The notes under the pieces: generated by a model
What the model saw: only the letters and a program-made list of their open reading frames with translations
What the model was told of the DNA's origin: nothing
The model's database searches: none
In this document: one piece after another, positions 7,367-13,943 of the stretch
Layout: each line of letters starts with the position of its first letter
How positions within the stretch are numbered: the first letter of the stretch is position 1
Program-made: the position numbers and the translations under genes
NCBI GenBank assembly: GCA_963169055.1
Contig: CAUJFU010000232.1
Location: 1 to 14,013, forward strand
Length of the DNA stretch: 14,013 nucleotides
From: Myxococcota bacterium
Lineage (GTDB): Bacteria > Myxococcota_C > UBA6777
Direction: 5' to 3'

Positions 7367-8127
7367 TGTGTGAACGGCGTGCGGATGGTGTGGCGTGGTT
7401 GACAATCAACCGAGAAGAACGGCGCAATGCGCTCAGTGATTCTTTGATCGCAGAGATGCTTTCGGTGTTTGTGTCGCTAGAACAAGATCCAACGGTGCGC
7501 GTGGTTTGTTTGACAGGCGCAGGAAAGAAGGCGTTTTCGTCAGGAGCAGATCTAGGGTCTGGCTTTTCGGGAGGGGACGATCCCACCGCAGGAACCAAAG
7601 CGTATGCCAAACTGCTCCAAGTGATGCAATCTTTTTCAAAACCCACGGTGGCGCGGGTGAATGGCCTTGCGTTGGGTGGTGGCATGGGTCTGATGTTGGC
7701 GTGTGATATCGTGATCGCCCAAGAGGACGCCAAGATCGGCACGCCCGAAGTGCGTGTGGGATTGTTTCCGATGATGATCTCACCGTTGATCTTGCAGCAC
7801 ATGCCGCGCAAAGCCGCGATGCGGATGATCTTGTGTGGAGAACGCATTAGCGCCCAAGAAGCTCTTGCGTACCATCTCGTCAACCAAGTCGTTCCTGCCG
7901 AGGCTTTGGATCAAGCCGTGGAGGGCGTACTCAAGGCTTTGTTGGGTGGCGGGCCGTTGGCTCAACAAGAAGGCAAGTGCGCCATGCGTGCGGTTGCAGG
8001 GCGCCCTTTTGAAGAAGCTGTTGAAGAATTGGCCGCTGCCCTGTATAAGTTGATCCAAACGGAAGATGCGATGGAGGGGATCGCGGCCTTTCTGGAAAAG
8101 CGTGAACCGTCTTGGAAAGGGCGGTGA
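7354..8127 (+). CDS. Enoyl-CoA hydratase/isomerase (crotonase) family protein
   Basis: The 257-residue length is typical of the crotonase family, which adds water to or isomerises 2-enoyl-CoA esters. The start ATG 7354 is preceded by CCGAGGAAAAAGCGGT, with GAGG in a suitable place. Oxyanion-hole segments are visible as SSGADL (G64-A65-D66) and NGLALGGG (104-110). TPEVRVGLFPMM supplies a glutamate at 132 where the hydratases keep one of their two catalytic acids. The position of the second glutamate is not clearly conserved (PMMISPLILQHMP), so the reaction could be hydration, isomerisation or something else. Next to a methylcrotonyl-type carboxylase, a methylglutaconyl-CoA hydratase role is attractive, but this is inference from context. 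It is 43 bp downstream of the carrier stop and 55 bp ahead of the signalling gene. Confidence 0.9.
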   Translation: MTELLCERRADGVAWLTINREERRNALSDSLIAEMLSVFVSLEQDPTVRVVCLTGAGKKAFSSGADLGSGFSGGDDPTAGTKAYAKLLQVMQSFSKPTVARVNGLALGGGMGLMLACDIVIAQEDAKIGTPEVRVGLFPMMISPLILQHMPRKAAMRMILCGERISAQEALAYHLVNQVVPAEALDQAVEGVLKALLGGGPLAQQEGKCAMRAVAGRPFEEAVEELAAALYKLIQTEDAMEGIAAFLEKREPSWKGR

Positions 8128-8182
8128 CACGGCTCTTTTGTGTCTTTTGTTGACAAACCACTTACGGCCTGCGTGCAAAAAC

Positions 8183-10372
8183 ATGACGGAAAACAAACGC
8201 CCCTCGACGCCTCAGATCGCGCACTACGAAAAGCTTGCAGGGTTGCTTTCTGCGTACACGATGGAGTTTCATCGAAAGGGCGCCGAACTTGGGTTGTTGT
8301 GGTTCAAAGACCATCGCCACCAGAAAAGCATCGAGGTGGGTGAGAAAGCGCATGATCCAGATCGGATCTTGCGTTGGGTCTACGACAAAGAGCGCCCCTT
8401 GGTCGAGGGCTTTTTGCGCGATCTGCCGATCGGAACGCGCAGTTGTTTGGACTTTCGTGCGTATCTGCGCGATCGCACCCTGTGTTGGATGCGCTTGTTT
8501 ACACAAACCGAACCCCATCCCACCGATGCAGACGCCACCTTGATTTATGGCGTGTTGCAAGATATCACCCTCGAACAAGAAAAACTCGAACAACTGCGCA
8601 GAGAGCAACAGCTCTTTCGCCTTGTGACGGAACATGCAAGCGATATGGTGGCGCTGCACTACGTGGATGGGCGGTTTCGTTATGTGAGCCCTTCGTGTGA
8701 GCGATTGTTGGGGTTTGCTCCCTCCGAATTGATCGGCGTCAACCTGTATGATGTGCTGTTTCATCCTGAAGATCGGGTCATGATCCAACGCTCGCACGAA
8801 CAAGTGCTTCAAGGCCAAAAAGTGACGCTGATGTCGCGGTCGCGTTTGCGAGAGGGCGGATACAAGTGGTTTGAGACCACGCTCTCACCGATCTTGGATC
8901 AAGAGGACCATGTGGTCGGGCTTCAATCCATCTCGCGCAACGTCACCAAGCGCAAAGAAGCCGAAGAAAAACTTCAATACAGTCTTGAGCGCCTTGAACA
9001 TCTCGCCCAACATGACGCATTGACGGGCCTCCCGAATCGATTGCTCTTTCAAGACCGCCTGCGCCAAGCTATTCTCCAAGCCGGACAGACCGGCCAGATG
9101 GTCGCGGTGCTTTGCTTTGATCTCGATCGCTTCCAGCGGATCAACGATACCTTTAGTCACTCCGCTGGCGATCAATTGTTGCTCTCCGTTGCCGAGCGGC
9201 TCAAAGAAACGATCCGTCAAGACGAAAGCATCTCGCGTCTGGGCGGAGATGAATTCGCCGTCATGATACCCTCGCTCAAAGAACCCCAAGCTGCGGTGCG
9301 TAGCGCGCAGATGTTGTTGCGCAGCCTTGAAGAACCCTTTGAAAAAGACGGCCACGAGCTTTTCTTGACCGCAAGCATCGGCATCAGTTTTTATCCGATC
9401 GACGGCGAAGACTTTCAGACGCTACTCAAAAACGCCTACAGCGCGATGTACGAAGCCAAAGAACAAGGCAAAAACACCTTCCACTTGTACACACCCGCGC
9501 TCAACGTGGCTGCGTTTGAACGACTCGCTCTCGAAAACAGCCTGCGTCGGGCGATCGAGCGCGGGCAGTTCGAGTTGTATTATCAGCCTCAAGTCAAGGT
9601 CGTGAACGAGATCCCTGTGAACTTTCTGGTGCAGCAAACTCTGCATGCCACACCGGCTTCCACCAATTACCGCATCGCAGGGATGGAAGCGTTGTTGCGC
9701 TGGAAACACCCCGATCTCGGGCTGGTCTCGCCTGCGCGTTTTATCCCCATCGCCGAAGATATGGGCTTGATCGTTGCGATCGGAGAGTGGGTGCTCCAAG
9801 AAGCCTGTCGGCAATGTAAGGTCTGGCAAGCCCAAGGATTCCCCCGCCTGATGGTCTCTGTCAACATCTCGCCGTGGCATTTTTTGCGCGCCAACTTCGT
9901 CGAAGTGGTGTCGCGTACCCTCGAACAGACGGGCTTTGATCCATCGCTGCTCGAATTAGAGATCACAGAGAATATCTTCCTCCAAGACGAAGAAGCGACC
10001 CGTCAAAAAATGCGGGCTTTGCACGCGATGGGCGTTCATATCGCCATCGACGACTTTGGTACTGGATACTCAAGCTTGCTTTACCTCAAGCGTTTCCCCG
10101 TACAGATCCTCAAAGTGGACCAATCCTTTATTAAGGATCTCACCGATAAGCCCGAAGACTCCGCCATCACCAAAGGCATCGTTGCTCTGGCCCATAGTCT
10201 CGGATTGACGGTGGTCGCAGAAGGCGTCCATAACCGCAGCCAACTCAACTACCTCCGCTCCATCCAATGCGATCGCTTGCAAGGCTACCTCTTTAGTCCC
10301 CCCCTTCCTGCCCATGAATTTGCCGTCTTAATGAAAAACCAACCCTTGATCCCCAAAGACTTTGTCGGCTAA
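8183..10372 (+). CDS. PAS-PAS-GGDEF-EAL c-di-GMP turnover protein
   Basis: The 729-residue soluble protein has no membrane segment or signal peptide. A diverged PAS/PAC fold occupies ~1-130 (ending YGVLQDITLEQEKLEQL) and a clear PAS/PAC ~140-260 (VTEHASDMVALHYVDG to ISRNVTKRKEAEEKL). The GGDEF domain spans ~270-435 with HDALTGLPNR and an intact GGDEF (354-358). The EAL domain spans ~445-710 with EAL (502-504), NIS, ELEITE, DDFGTGYSSL (D623, D624), KVDQSFI, AEG and QGYLFSPP. Both active sites therefore look intact, for synthesis and hydrolysis of cyclic di-GMP. The inhibitory site ahead of GGDEF reads RQDE instead of RxxD. About 15 extra residues lie between YYQPQ and EAL. The ATG 8183 start avoids overlap with the hydratase but has no clear ribosome binding site; the open frame extends back to 8066. 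The PAS ligand is unknown. Confidence 0.92.
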   Translation: MTENKRPSTPQIAHYEKLAGLLSAYTMEFHRKGAELGLLWFKDHRHQKSIEVGEKAHDPDRILRWVYDKERPLVEGFLRDLPIGTRSCLDFRAYLRDRTLCWMRLFTQTEPHPTDADATLIYGVLQDITLEQEKLEQLRREQQLFRLVTEHASDMVALHYVDGRFRYVSPSCERLLGFAPSELIGVNLYDVLFHPEDRVMIQRSHEQVLQGQKVTLMSRSRLREGGYKWFETTLSPILDQEDHVVGLQSISRNVTKRKEAEEKLQYSLERLEHLAQHDALTGLPNRLLFQDRLRQAILQAGQTGQMVAVLCFDLDRFQRINDTFSHSAGDQLLLSVAERLKETIRQDESISRLGGDEFAVMIPSLKEPQAAVRSAQMLLRSLEEPFEKDGHELFLTASIGISFYPIDGEDFQTLLKNAYSAMYEAKEQGKNTFHLYTPALNVAAFERLALENSLRRAIERGQFELYYQPQVKVVNEIPVNFLVQQTLHATPASTNYRIAGMEALLRWKHPDLGLVSPARFIPIAEDMGLIVAIGEWVLQEACRQCKVWQAQGFPRLMVSVNISPWHFLRANFVEVVSRTLEQTGFDPSLLELEITENIFLQDEEATRQKMRALHAMGVHIAIDDFGTGYSSLLYLKRFPVQILKVDQSFIKDLTDKPEDSAITKGIVALAHSLGLTVVAEGVHNRSQLNYLRSIQCDRLQGYLFSPPLPAHEFAVLMKNQPLIPKDFVG

Positions 10373-10557
10373 TACGACATCCGAGAGAAGTGTACACGAA
10401 GGGGAGGTGCGATCCGCTGTAGATGCCCTGTGGTTGGGCAGTCATACGAAATCCGCCCGTTGCGTTCTCGTAAAGATGTAGGGGCAGCCCCCTGTGGCTG
10501 CCCAAGAATCGGGCGTCTACGCAATATCTTACGATCACACATCGCTCGGATATCGTA
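10373..10557. mobile_element. MITE-like or structured intergenic element with imperfect terminal inverted repeats
   Basis: The 13 bases after the GGDEF-EAL stop, TACGACATCCGAG (10373-10385), pair with CTCGGATATCGTA (10545-10557) at 12 of 13 positions. Similarity continues inward to about 29 bp at roughly three-quarters identity. Inside lie a perfect hairpin GGGCAGCC-CCCTGT-GGCTGCCC (10482-10503) and a second, degraded copy of the same phrase (CCCTGTGG near 10429). Hairpins beginning GTAGGGGC are frequent as intergenic repeats in many bacterial genomes, to my knowledge. There is no coding capacity. It separates two convergent genes and may also affect transcript ends, although no T-run follows the stem. 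Calling it a mobile element is inference from the inverted ends. Confidence 0.5.
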
Positions 10558-10645
10558 TCACACCTTGCTGCCCCCACATTTTGCGGTCACGCCGTGGGTG
10601 GATTTCGTCTAAGCAGAAACGCCCTCTGTCGATCTCTGGTCGTGT

Positions 10646-11398
10646 TTAAGAGCGTTCGCGGACCTTGATGTGGCCGCGTTTGTCGAAGAAGTAGCCGTCG
10701 GGTAGTTTTTCTTCGAGTTCTTTGCGCAGATCGCCCACGTACCATTTGCATTGAATCGAAAGGTCGAGGATTCGGGCGCGGATGCGTGCGCTGGTGTCTT
10801 CGTGGGCGAGTTGTTGTACCAGCCGTTCGCGGATCTGGTTACGGAGTTCTTCGCTATGTTGCAGAGATTTTTCGAGGATATCGATGCAGCGAAAGATCAC
10901 GTCGTCGTTCACGTCGTCAAGAAAAGCAAACAAGATGGAGGGATCTTCGATCGCGTCGTAGTTATCGAGGTGATTGATTAGTTGGAGTTTTCGTTCTGTA
11001 CTCCAATTGTCGCTCGGATCGGCCTGTGCGAGCTGCCGCATGATCTCGGCTTCTGTTTCTTCGGGGCCTTCGATACTTTCGAGAGCGATCAAGGCCATCG
11101 ATACTTGGTTTTGCTCTTTTAGATAACGGCGCAGGGGTTCTCCGACGATCTCCGATCCAAGGGACTCGAGCAAAGCGATGACTTTGTACTTTTCGTTTTC
11201 GTCGACGATGCTTTCAGGATGATCATAAGTAAAACGCTGTAGTAGCCCATAGATGGAGGCAGGGGTTGCTTTTTGGGCAAGCGCGTGAAAGGACTCGTCG
11301 CGGAGTTCTTTTTGGGCGTATTTGTTGAGGATGCGATTCACATGCTTTTTGACAAAGCTTTCTTCGGAACCGCCGAAAAGATTGCTCAAGAAACCCAT
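10646..11398 (-). CDS. HEAT-like helical-repeat protein, function unknown
   Basis: The start MGFLSNLFGGSEE (ATG at 11398-11396) has GGAG eight bases upstream on the minus strand; a longer frame to 11461 lacks this support. The 250-residue product is almost wholly alpha-helical and charged. Helix pairs are spaced roughly every 35-45 residues (for example SIYGLLQRF, KYKVIALLESLGSE, SMALIALESIEGP, ILFAFLDDVNDDVIFRCIDILEKSL, RIRARILDLSI), as in HEAT or armadillo scaffolds. The region around DVNDDVIFRCIDILEKS is the most HEAT-like. There is no signal peptide, so it is cytoplasmic. Such proteins usually bind partners rather than catalyse, and no partner is evident here. It lies downstream of the lipoprotein gene on the same strand with a 131-bp gap that holds a terminator-like hairpin, so it may be transcribed separately. 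Confidence 0.75.
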   Translation of the reverse strand: MGFLSNLFGGSEESFVKKHVNRILNKYAQKELRDESFHALAQKATPASIYGLLQRFTYDHPESIVDENEKYKVIALLESLGSEIVGEPLRRYLKEQNQVSMALIALESIEGPEETEAEIMRQLAQADPSDNWSTERKLQLINHLDNYDAIEDPSILFAFLDDVNDDVIFRCIDILEKSLQHSEELRNQIRERLVQQLAHEDTSARIRARILDLSIQCKWYVGDLRKELEEKLPDGYFFDKRGHIKVRERS

Positions 11399-11427
11399 CG
11401 TATCGTCTCCTTGGTCAAAGGCCAGTT

Positions 11428-11455
11428 CAAAGGCCCCTTTCTTATGGGGCCATTG
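11428..11455 (-). terminator. Candidate terminator between lipoprotein and HEAT-like genes
   Basis: On the minus strand CAATGGCCCC-ATAAGAAA-GGGGCCTTTG forms a ten-base-pair stem with one T-T mismatch; the six G/C pairs nearest the loop are perfect. The stem ends in TTTG, so the T-run is short, and the structure is about 75 bases after the lipoprotein stop. It also lies 30 bases upstream of the HEAT-like start, so it could instead act in that gene's leader. Confidence 0.4.
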
Positions 11456-11529
11456 CCGCAAATGTCAAGGAGCGCAGGCATTGGAGAAGCAAGGTTGTGC
11501 GGTGCGTGTCGGGGCGAAGAGGTTGGGGG

Positions 11530-12300
11530 TTAGCGGGGGCGGTAGGTTCCATCATCGCTAAAGTTTTCCGAGCAGGTCATCTCCATCATGTGCCGGATGT
11601 TGGCGACTTTGACGCGAGCACGTTCGACGTTTCGGGCGTTGCAGACTTCGACGCCAAGGCGCAGGCGCATGGTCCACATCAAGTTGTCGAGGCGTGTGGC
11701 TTGGCGGTGGTTTTCGCGGTAGCGGTAGTTGAAACCGCCGATGCTGTTGGCCAGCGAAAGCGCCAAAGTCGGAACACCAAAGCCCAAAACCAACCACCCA
11801 CCGATGTTTTCGGAATCTGTGCCAAAGGCTTTGATTGCGCCGAGGACGCCGGCAGTGATGGTCAAAAGGCCCGCGCCGATCGTGCCTGCGAGCAGACCAA
11901 CATAGACGTTTCCGTTGTAGCTGCCGTCTTGTTGGTACTTTTGGAGTTTGCGATGACAGGCTTGGGTCATTCCGCGCAACATCTCGATCTCTTTGGCGAT
12001 CTCTTCGTTGGTGCAAAAGCCGCCAAGGATGCGTTCTCCGTCAGGGACTTCTTTGAGGGTTTCTTGGAATTTTTCTTTAACAAGGGCATCTTTGCCTGTG
12101 GGCTTTTGTTCGGCGATGTAGCGGGCAACGGGTTCTTTGTGGATGTACATGATGCCTTTGACATTCACAGAACATCCCGCAAGCATGGGGGCTAAGGCGG
12201 AAAAGGTCAGCAGCGCAAAAGGACGGAAGTATCGGGAGGACGGGGCAAACAAAAGGGAAAGAGAGGCGCGGATGTTAGAAAAAACGGCATAAAGTGACAT
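11530..12300 (-). CDS. Putative lipoprotein with two internal hydrophobic segments
   Basis: The 256-residue product starts at ATG 12300-12298, with GGAG nine bases upstream on the minus strand. A signal peptide with a good lipobox, PMLAGC, puts the lipidated cysteine at 43; the n-region before it is long and contains an earlier hydrophobic stretch. The mature part begins with a charged helical region that includes three cysteines before the first hydrophobic segment (near 96, 115 and the lipid site). Two hydrophobic segments follow, ~132-156 (VGLLAGTIGAGLLTITAGVL) and ~166-190 (GGWLVLGFGVPTLALSLANS), then a basic-aromatic stretch NYRYRENHRQ and a helical tail. A lipoprotein with a membrane hairpin is unusual; Gly-rich hydrophobic hairpins occur in some envelope proteins, but I recognise no family. 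Likely in the cell envelope; function unknown. Confidence 0.75.
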   Translation of the reverse strand: MSLYAVFSNIRASLSLLFAPSSRYFRPFALLTFSALAPMLAGCSVNVKGIMYIHKEPVARYIAEQKPTGKDALVKEKFQETLKEVPDGERILGGFCTNEEIAKEIEMLRGMTQACHRKLQKYQQDGSYNGNVYVGLLAGTIGAGLLTITAGVLGAIKAFGTDSENIGGWLVLGFGVPTLALSLANSIGGFNYRYRENHRQATRLDNLMWTMRLRLGVEVCNARNVERARVKVANIRHMMEMTCSENFSDDGTYRPR

Positions 12301-12430
12301 GGTTCTTTACTCCTCAAACAAAAGAAAACAAGCATTCTCAGAGGACTGACGCAGTTGGGTTGGCCTCGTCGTGTGGCAAGGATGACGGAGAACGCATGAC
12401 CTGTCAAAGAAATTCCCTTGGGGTTTTTGG

Positions 12431-12539
12431 ACTTGGGTGGGAGGATGCAAAAAGGTGGTTTGAACCCAAACGCTCGCAGATTCGGAGCGTTTGACGAGGT
12501 CTCAGACTTGGGTGGGGAGATGCAAAAAGGTGGTTTGAA
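12431..12539 (-). repeat. 75-bp-offset direct repeat duplicating the 3' end of the NIF3 gene
   Basis: 12431-12464 and 12506-12539 share ACTTGGGTGG, GATGCAAAAAGGTGG and TTTGAA, with two mismatches in 34 bases. The higher-coordinate copy encodes the NIF3 C-terminus (TTFLHLPTQV). The other copy lies beyond the stop and would encode nearly the same tail (TTFLHPPTQV) without a stop codon. The spacer between the copies holds the stem-loop at 12467-12493. Confidence 0.88.
12467..12493 (-). other. Stem-loop just downstream of the NIF3 stop codon
   Basis: CAAACGCTC (12467-12475) pairs perfectly with GAGCGTTTG (12485-12493) around a nine-base loop. It starts nine bases after the stop of the minus-strand NIF3 gene, where a terminator would be expected, but the bases after the stem (GGTTCAAACC) contain no T-run. 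It could slow decay of the transcript or be a Rho-assisted end. It lies between the two copies of the 75-bp duplication. Confidence 0.5.
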
Positions 12540-13266
12540 GGTCAAAGCGGGCTTTCAGGTGATCGGCGAGAGCGCGAACGCCCCAGACTTCGGTCGCGTA
12601 GTGCCCCCCACAAAGCAGATAGGTGGGGAGTTCGTGGGCCATGACCGCTGCAACATGGTTGGTTTCACCAGTGAGCAGTAGATCGATTCCATCTTGGGCG
12701 GCTTGATGGATATCCATCGCAGCGTCGCCTGTGACGATCGCGATCTCGCGGATGGAGGGCTTGCCTTGGCCGAAAAGCTTAGCAAATCCATCGAAGGGGC
12801 GGAGTGTTTGTGCCACGCGGTCGACAAACGTTGTCGTTTTGATGGCGCGAGGCAAACGCCCACGGATACCGATGGTCTGTCCTTTGTAATCACCCCAAGG
12901 TTCGAGATCTCGGAGTTGGAGAGCGCGTGCAAGGACTGCGTTGTTGCCGACTTCAAGATGAGCATCAAGAGGGAGGTGGGCCGCATACAGCCCGAGATCG
13001 TTCTGGATCAGCGTTCTGATGCGTTGATAGTGTGTTCCACAAAGGAGTTCGCTGCGCCCCCAAAACAGGCCATGATGGCAGATCAACAGTTGCGCTCCGC
13101 AAGCTGCGGCTTGTTGGAACGTTTGTTGGCGAGCATCGACAGCCACGGCGATATGTCGGACCTCTTCGGCTCCTTCGACTTGGAGTCCGTTTTGCGCGAT
13201 ATCGCGGAAGTTTTTGATCTGTAGGAAGCCGTCGAGGTATCCGCACAGTGCGGGCAGTTTGATCAT
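12502..13266 (-). CDS. NIF3/DUF34 (YbgI-like) dinuclear metal-binding protein
   Basis: The 254 residues match the single-domain form of the NIF3 family, widespread proteins that assemble into toroidal hexamers with two metal ions per subunit. The biochemical role of the family is still debated; some members have been annotated as GTP cyclohydrolase I type 2 homologues. Metal-site motifs are all present: CHHGLFWG (H64, H65), AAHLPLDAH (H97, D101) and the C-terminal GGHYATEVWG (H222, E226). The N-terminal DIAQNGLQVEG segment is also typical. ATG 13266-13264 has GGAG eight bases upstream on the minus strand. The next gene upstream runs the other way from about 13414, so the promoter is within the ~150 bp between. 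Its last codons are duplicated downstream of the stop. Confidence 0.93.
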   Translation of the reverse strand: MIKLPALCGYLDGFLQIKNFRDIAQNGLQVEGAEEVRHIAVAVDARQQTFQQAAACGAQLLICHHGLFWGRSELLCGTHYQRIRTLIQNDLGLYAAHLPLDAHLEVGNNAVLARALQLRDLEPWGDYKGQTIGIRGRLPRAIKTTTFVDRVAQTLRPFDGFAKLFGQGKPSIREIAIVTGDAAMDIHQAAQDGIDLLLTGETNHVAAVMAHELPTYLLCGGHYATEVWGVRALADHLKARFDLQTTFLHLPTQV

Positions 13267-13413
13267 CCGAAAGACTCCTTGTTGGACTTGCGTGTAGGGA
13301 GGTCGTGAGCGAAGCCTCCAGCACGCGCCTTTTCTGTGACGTGAGGGTCGGTGCGCTGGGTTGCGGCTTGCCAGAGACAGCGGTGTATTGCATCATAGCG
13401 CATTTTGGAGAGG

Positions 13414-13905
13414 ATGTTGCGCACGGTGCGCTGGTTGTCAACGGTGTGGCCTTGGTTTCAAGAGACCGCAGAAGCGAGCGTTGGTTGTCTGCGATGTACG
13501 ACCTTGTCTCAAGAGGCCGTAGAAGCGAGAGATTGGATGAGTCTGCGAGAAAAATATCCGCAAGAGTTGATGTTTTCAGCGATCTTGTTTCTTTTGCCCG
13601 AAGTTTCGGAAGAAGAGATGGTTTTGATACAGGAGCAATTTTTGCGGTCGCGTGCCTTTTGGCAGCCGTATCTGGCGCGTTTGCATCTATGGGCGCGCCC
13701 GTTTGGGGTGAGCAAGACAGAAGCACCTGACGGCGAGCCTGCGTTGATCTTGATCACCGAATTGTGCGAGACCGAGGATGTATTGGCGCGGGTTGGGCAT
13801 GAGATCGCGGAAGCCTTGAGATGTCCGGCTTATACGGTGACGCATGTGGGATTAAACGCGGCGGAACGCCAAGAGATCAAAGCAAACGAGCGCCCGTGGG
13901 ATTGA
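13414..13905 (+). CDS. Uncharacterised protein, start uncertain
   Basis: From ATG 13414 the product has 163 residues. GGAGAGG lies directly before this ATG, unusually close, so TTG 13417 or the downstream ATG 13537 could be the true start. The part from residue ~42 on (SLREKYPQELMFSAILFLLPEVSEEEMVLIQEQFL) reads like a normal folded, mostly helical protein with alternating strands later (EPALILITELCETEDV, YTVTHVGLN). There is no signal peptide or membrane segment. The first ~40 residues are richer in Trp and Cys and contain a 17-residue internal repeat (QETAEAS / QEAVEAR) from a 51-bp DNA duplication. I do not recognise the family. A competing frame (13305-13730) on the same strand looks like a shadow. 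It is divergent from the NIF3 gene. Confidence 0.55.
   Translation: MLRTVRWLSTVWPWFQETAEASVGCLRCTTLSQEAVEARDWMSLREKYPQELMFSAILFLLPEVSEEEMVLIQEQFLRSRAFWQPYLARLHLWARPFGVSKTEAPDGEPALILITELCETEDVLARVGHEIAEALRCPAYTVTHVGLNAAERQEIKANERPWD
13459..13536 (+). repeat. 51-bp tandem duplication inside the 5' part of the last gene
   Basis: CAAGAGACCGCAGAAGCGAG (from 13459) recurs as CAAGAGGCCGTAGAAGCGAG (from 13510), with weaker similarity on both sides (CCTTG...TCAAGAG). The offset of 51 bp is 17 codons, so the reading frame is kept. A vaguer relic upstream, CGGTGCGCTGG, occurs at 13349 and again at 13424. Confidence 0.75.
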
Positions 13906-13943
13906 GGGATGAGAGACTTGTGTGGACTGAAACAGCGGCGATG

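Noticed and set aside
8150-8178. TTGACA as a promoter for the GGDEF-EAL gene
   Set aside because: With normal spacing the -10 (GTGCAA or TGCAAA) is poor and transcription would begin at or after the ATG at 8183.
12379-12407. Minus-strand promoter (TTGACA at 12402-12407) for the lipoprotein gene
   Set aside because: The -35 is perfect but the best -10 at normal spacing, CATCCT, matches only three positions; not enough to list as a feature.
12207-12545. Minus-strand frame with repeated FKPPFCI-x-PPKS peptide
   Set aside because: The repeat comes from the 75-bp DNA duplication read in another frame, and the frame overlaps the ends of two better-supported genes.
13392-13420. Minus-strand promoter for the NIF3 gene (TATGAT at 13392-13397)
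   Set aside because: The -10 is good, but the -35 at 17 bp is GCAACA (three matches) and the leader would be about 120 bases; plausible but too weak alone.
13305-13730. 141-residue frame on the plus strand overlapping the last gene
   Set aside because: Its sequence is Ser/Arg-rich and low in structure, and the overlapping frame to 13905 continues into far more protein-like sequence.
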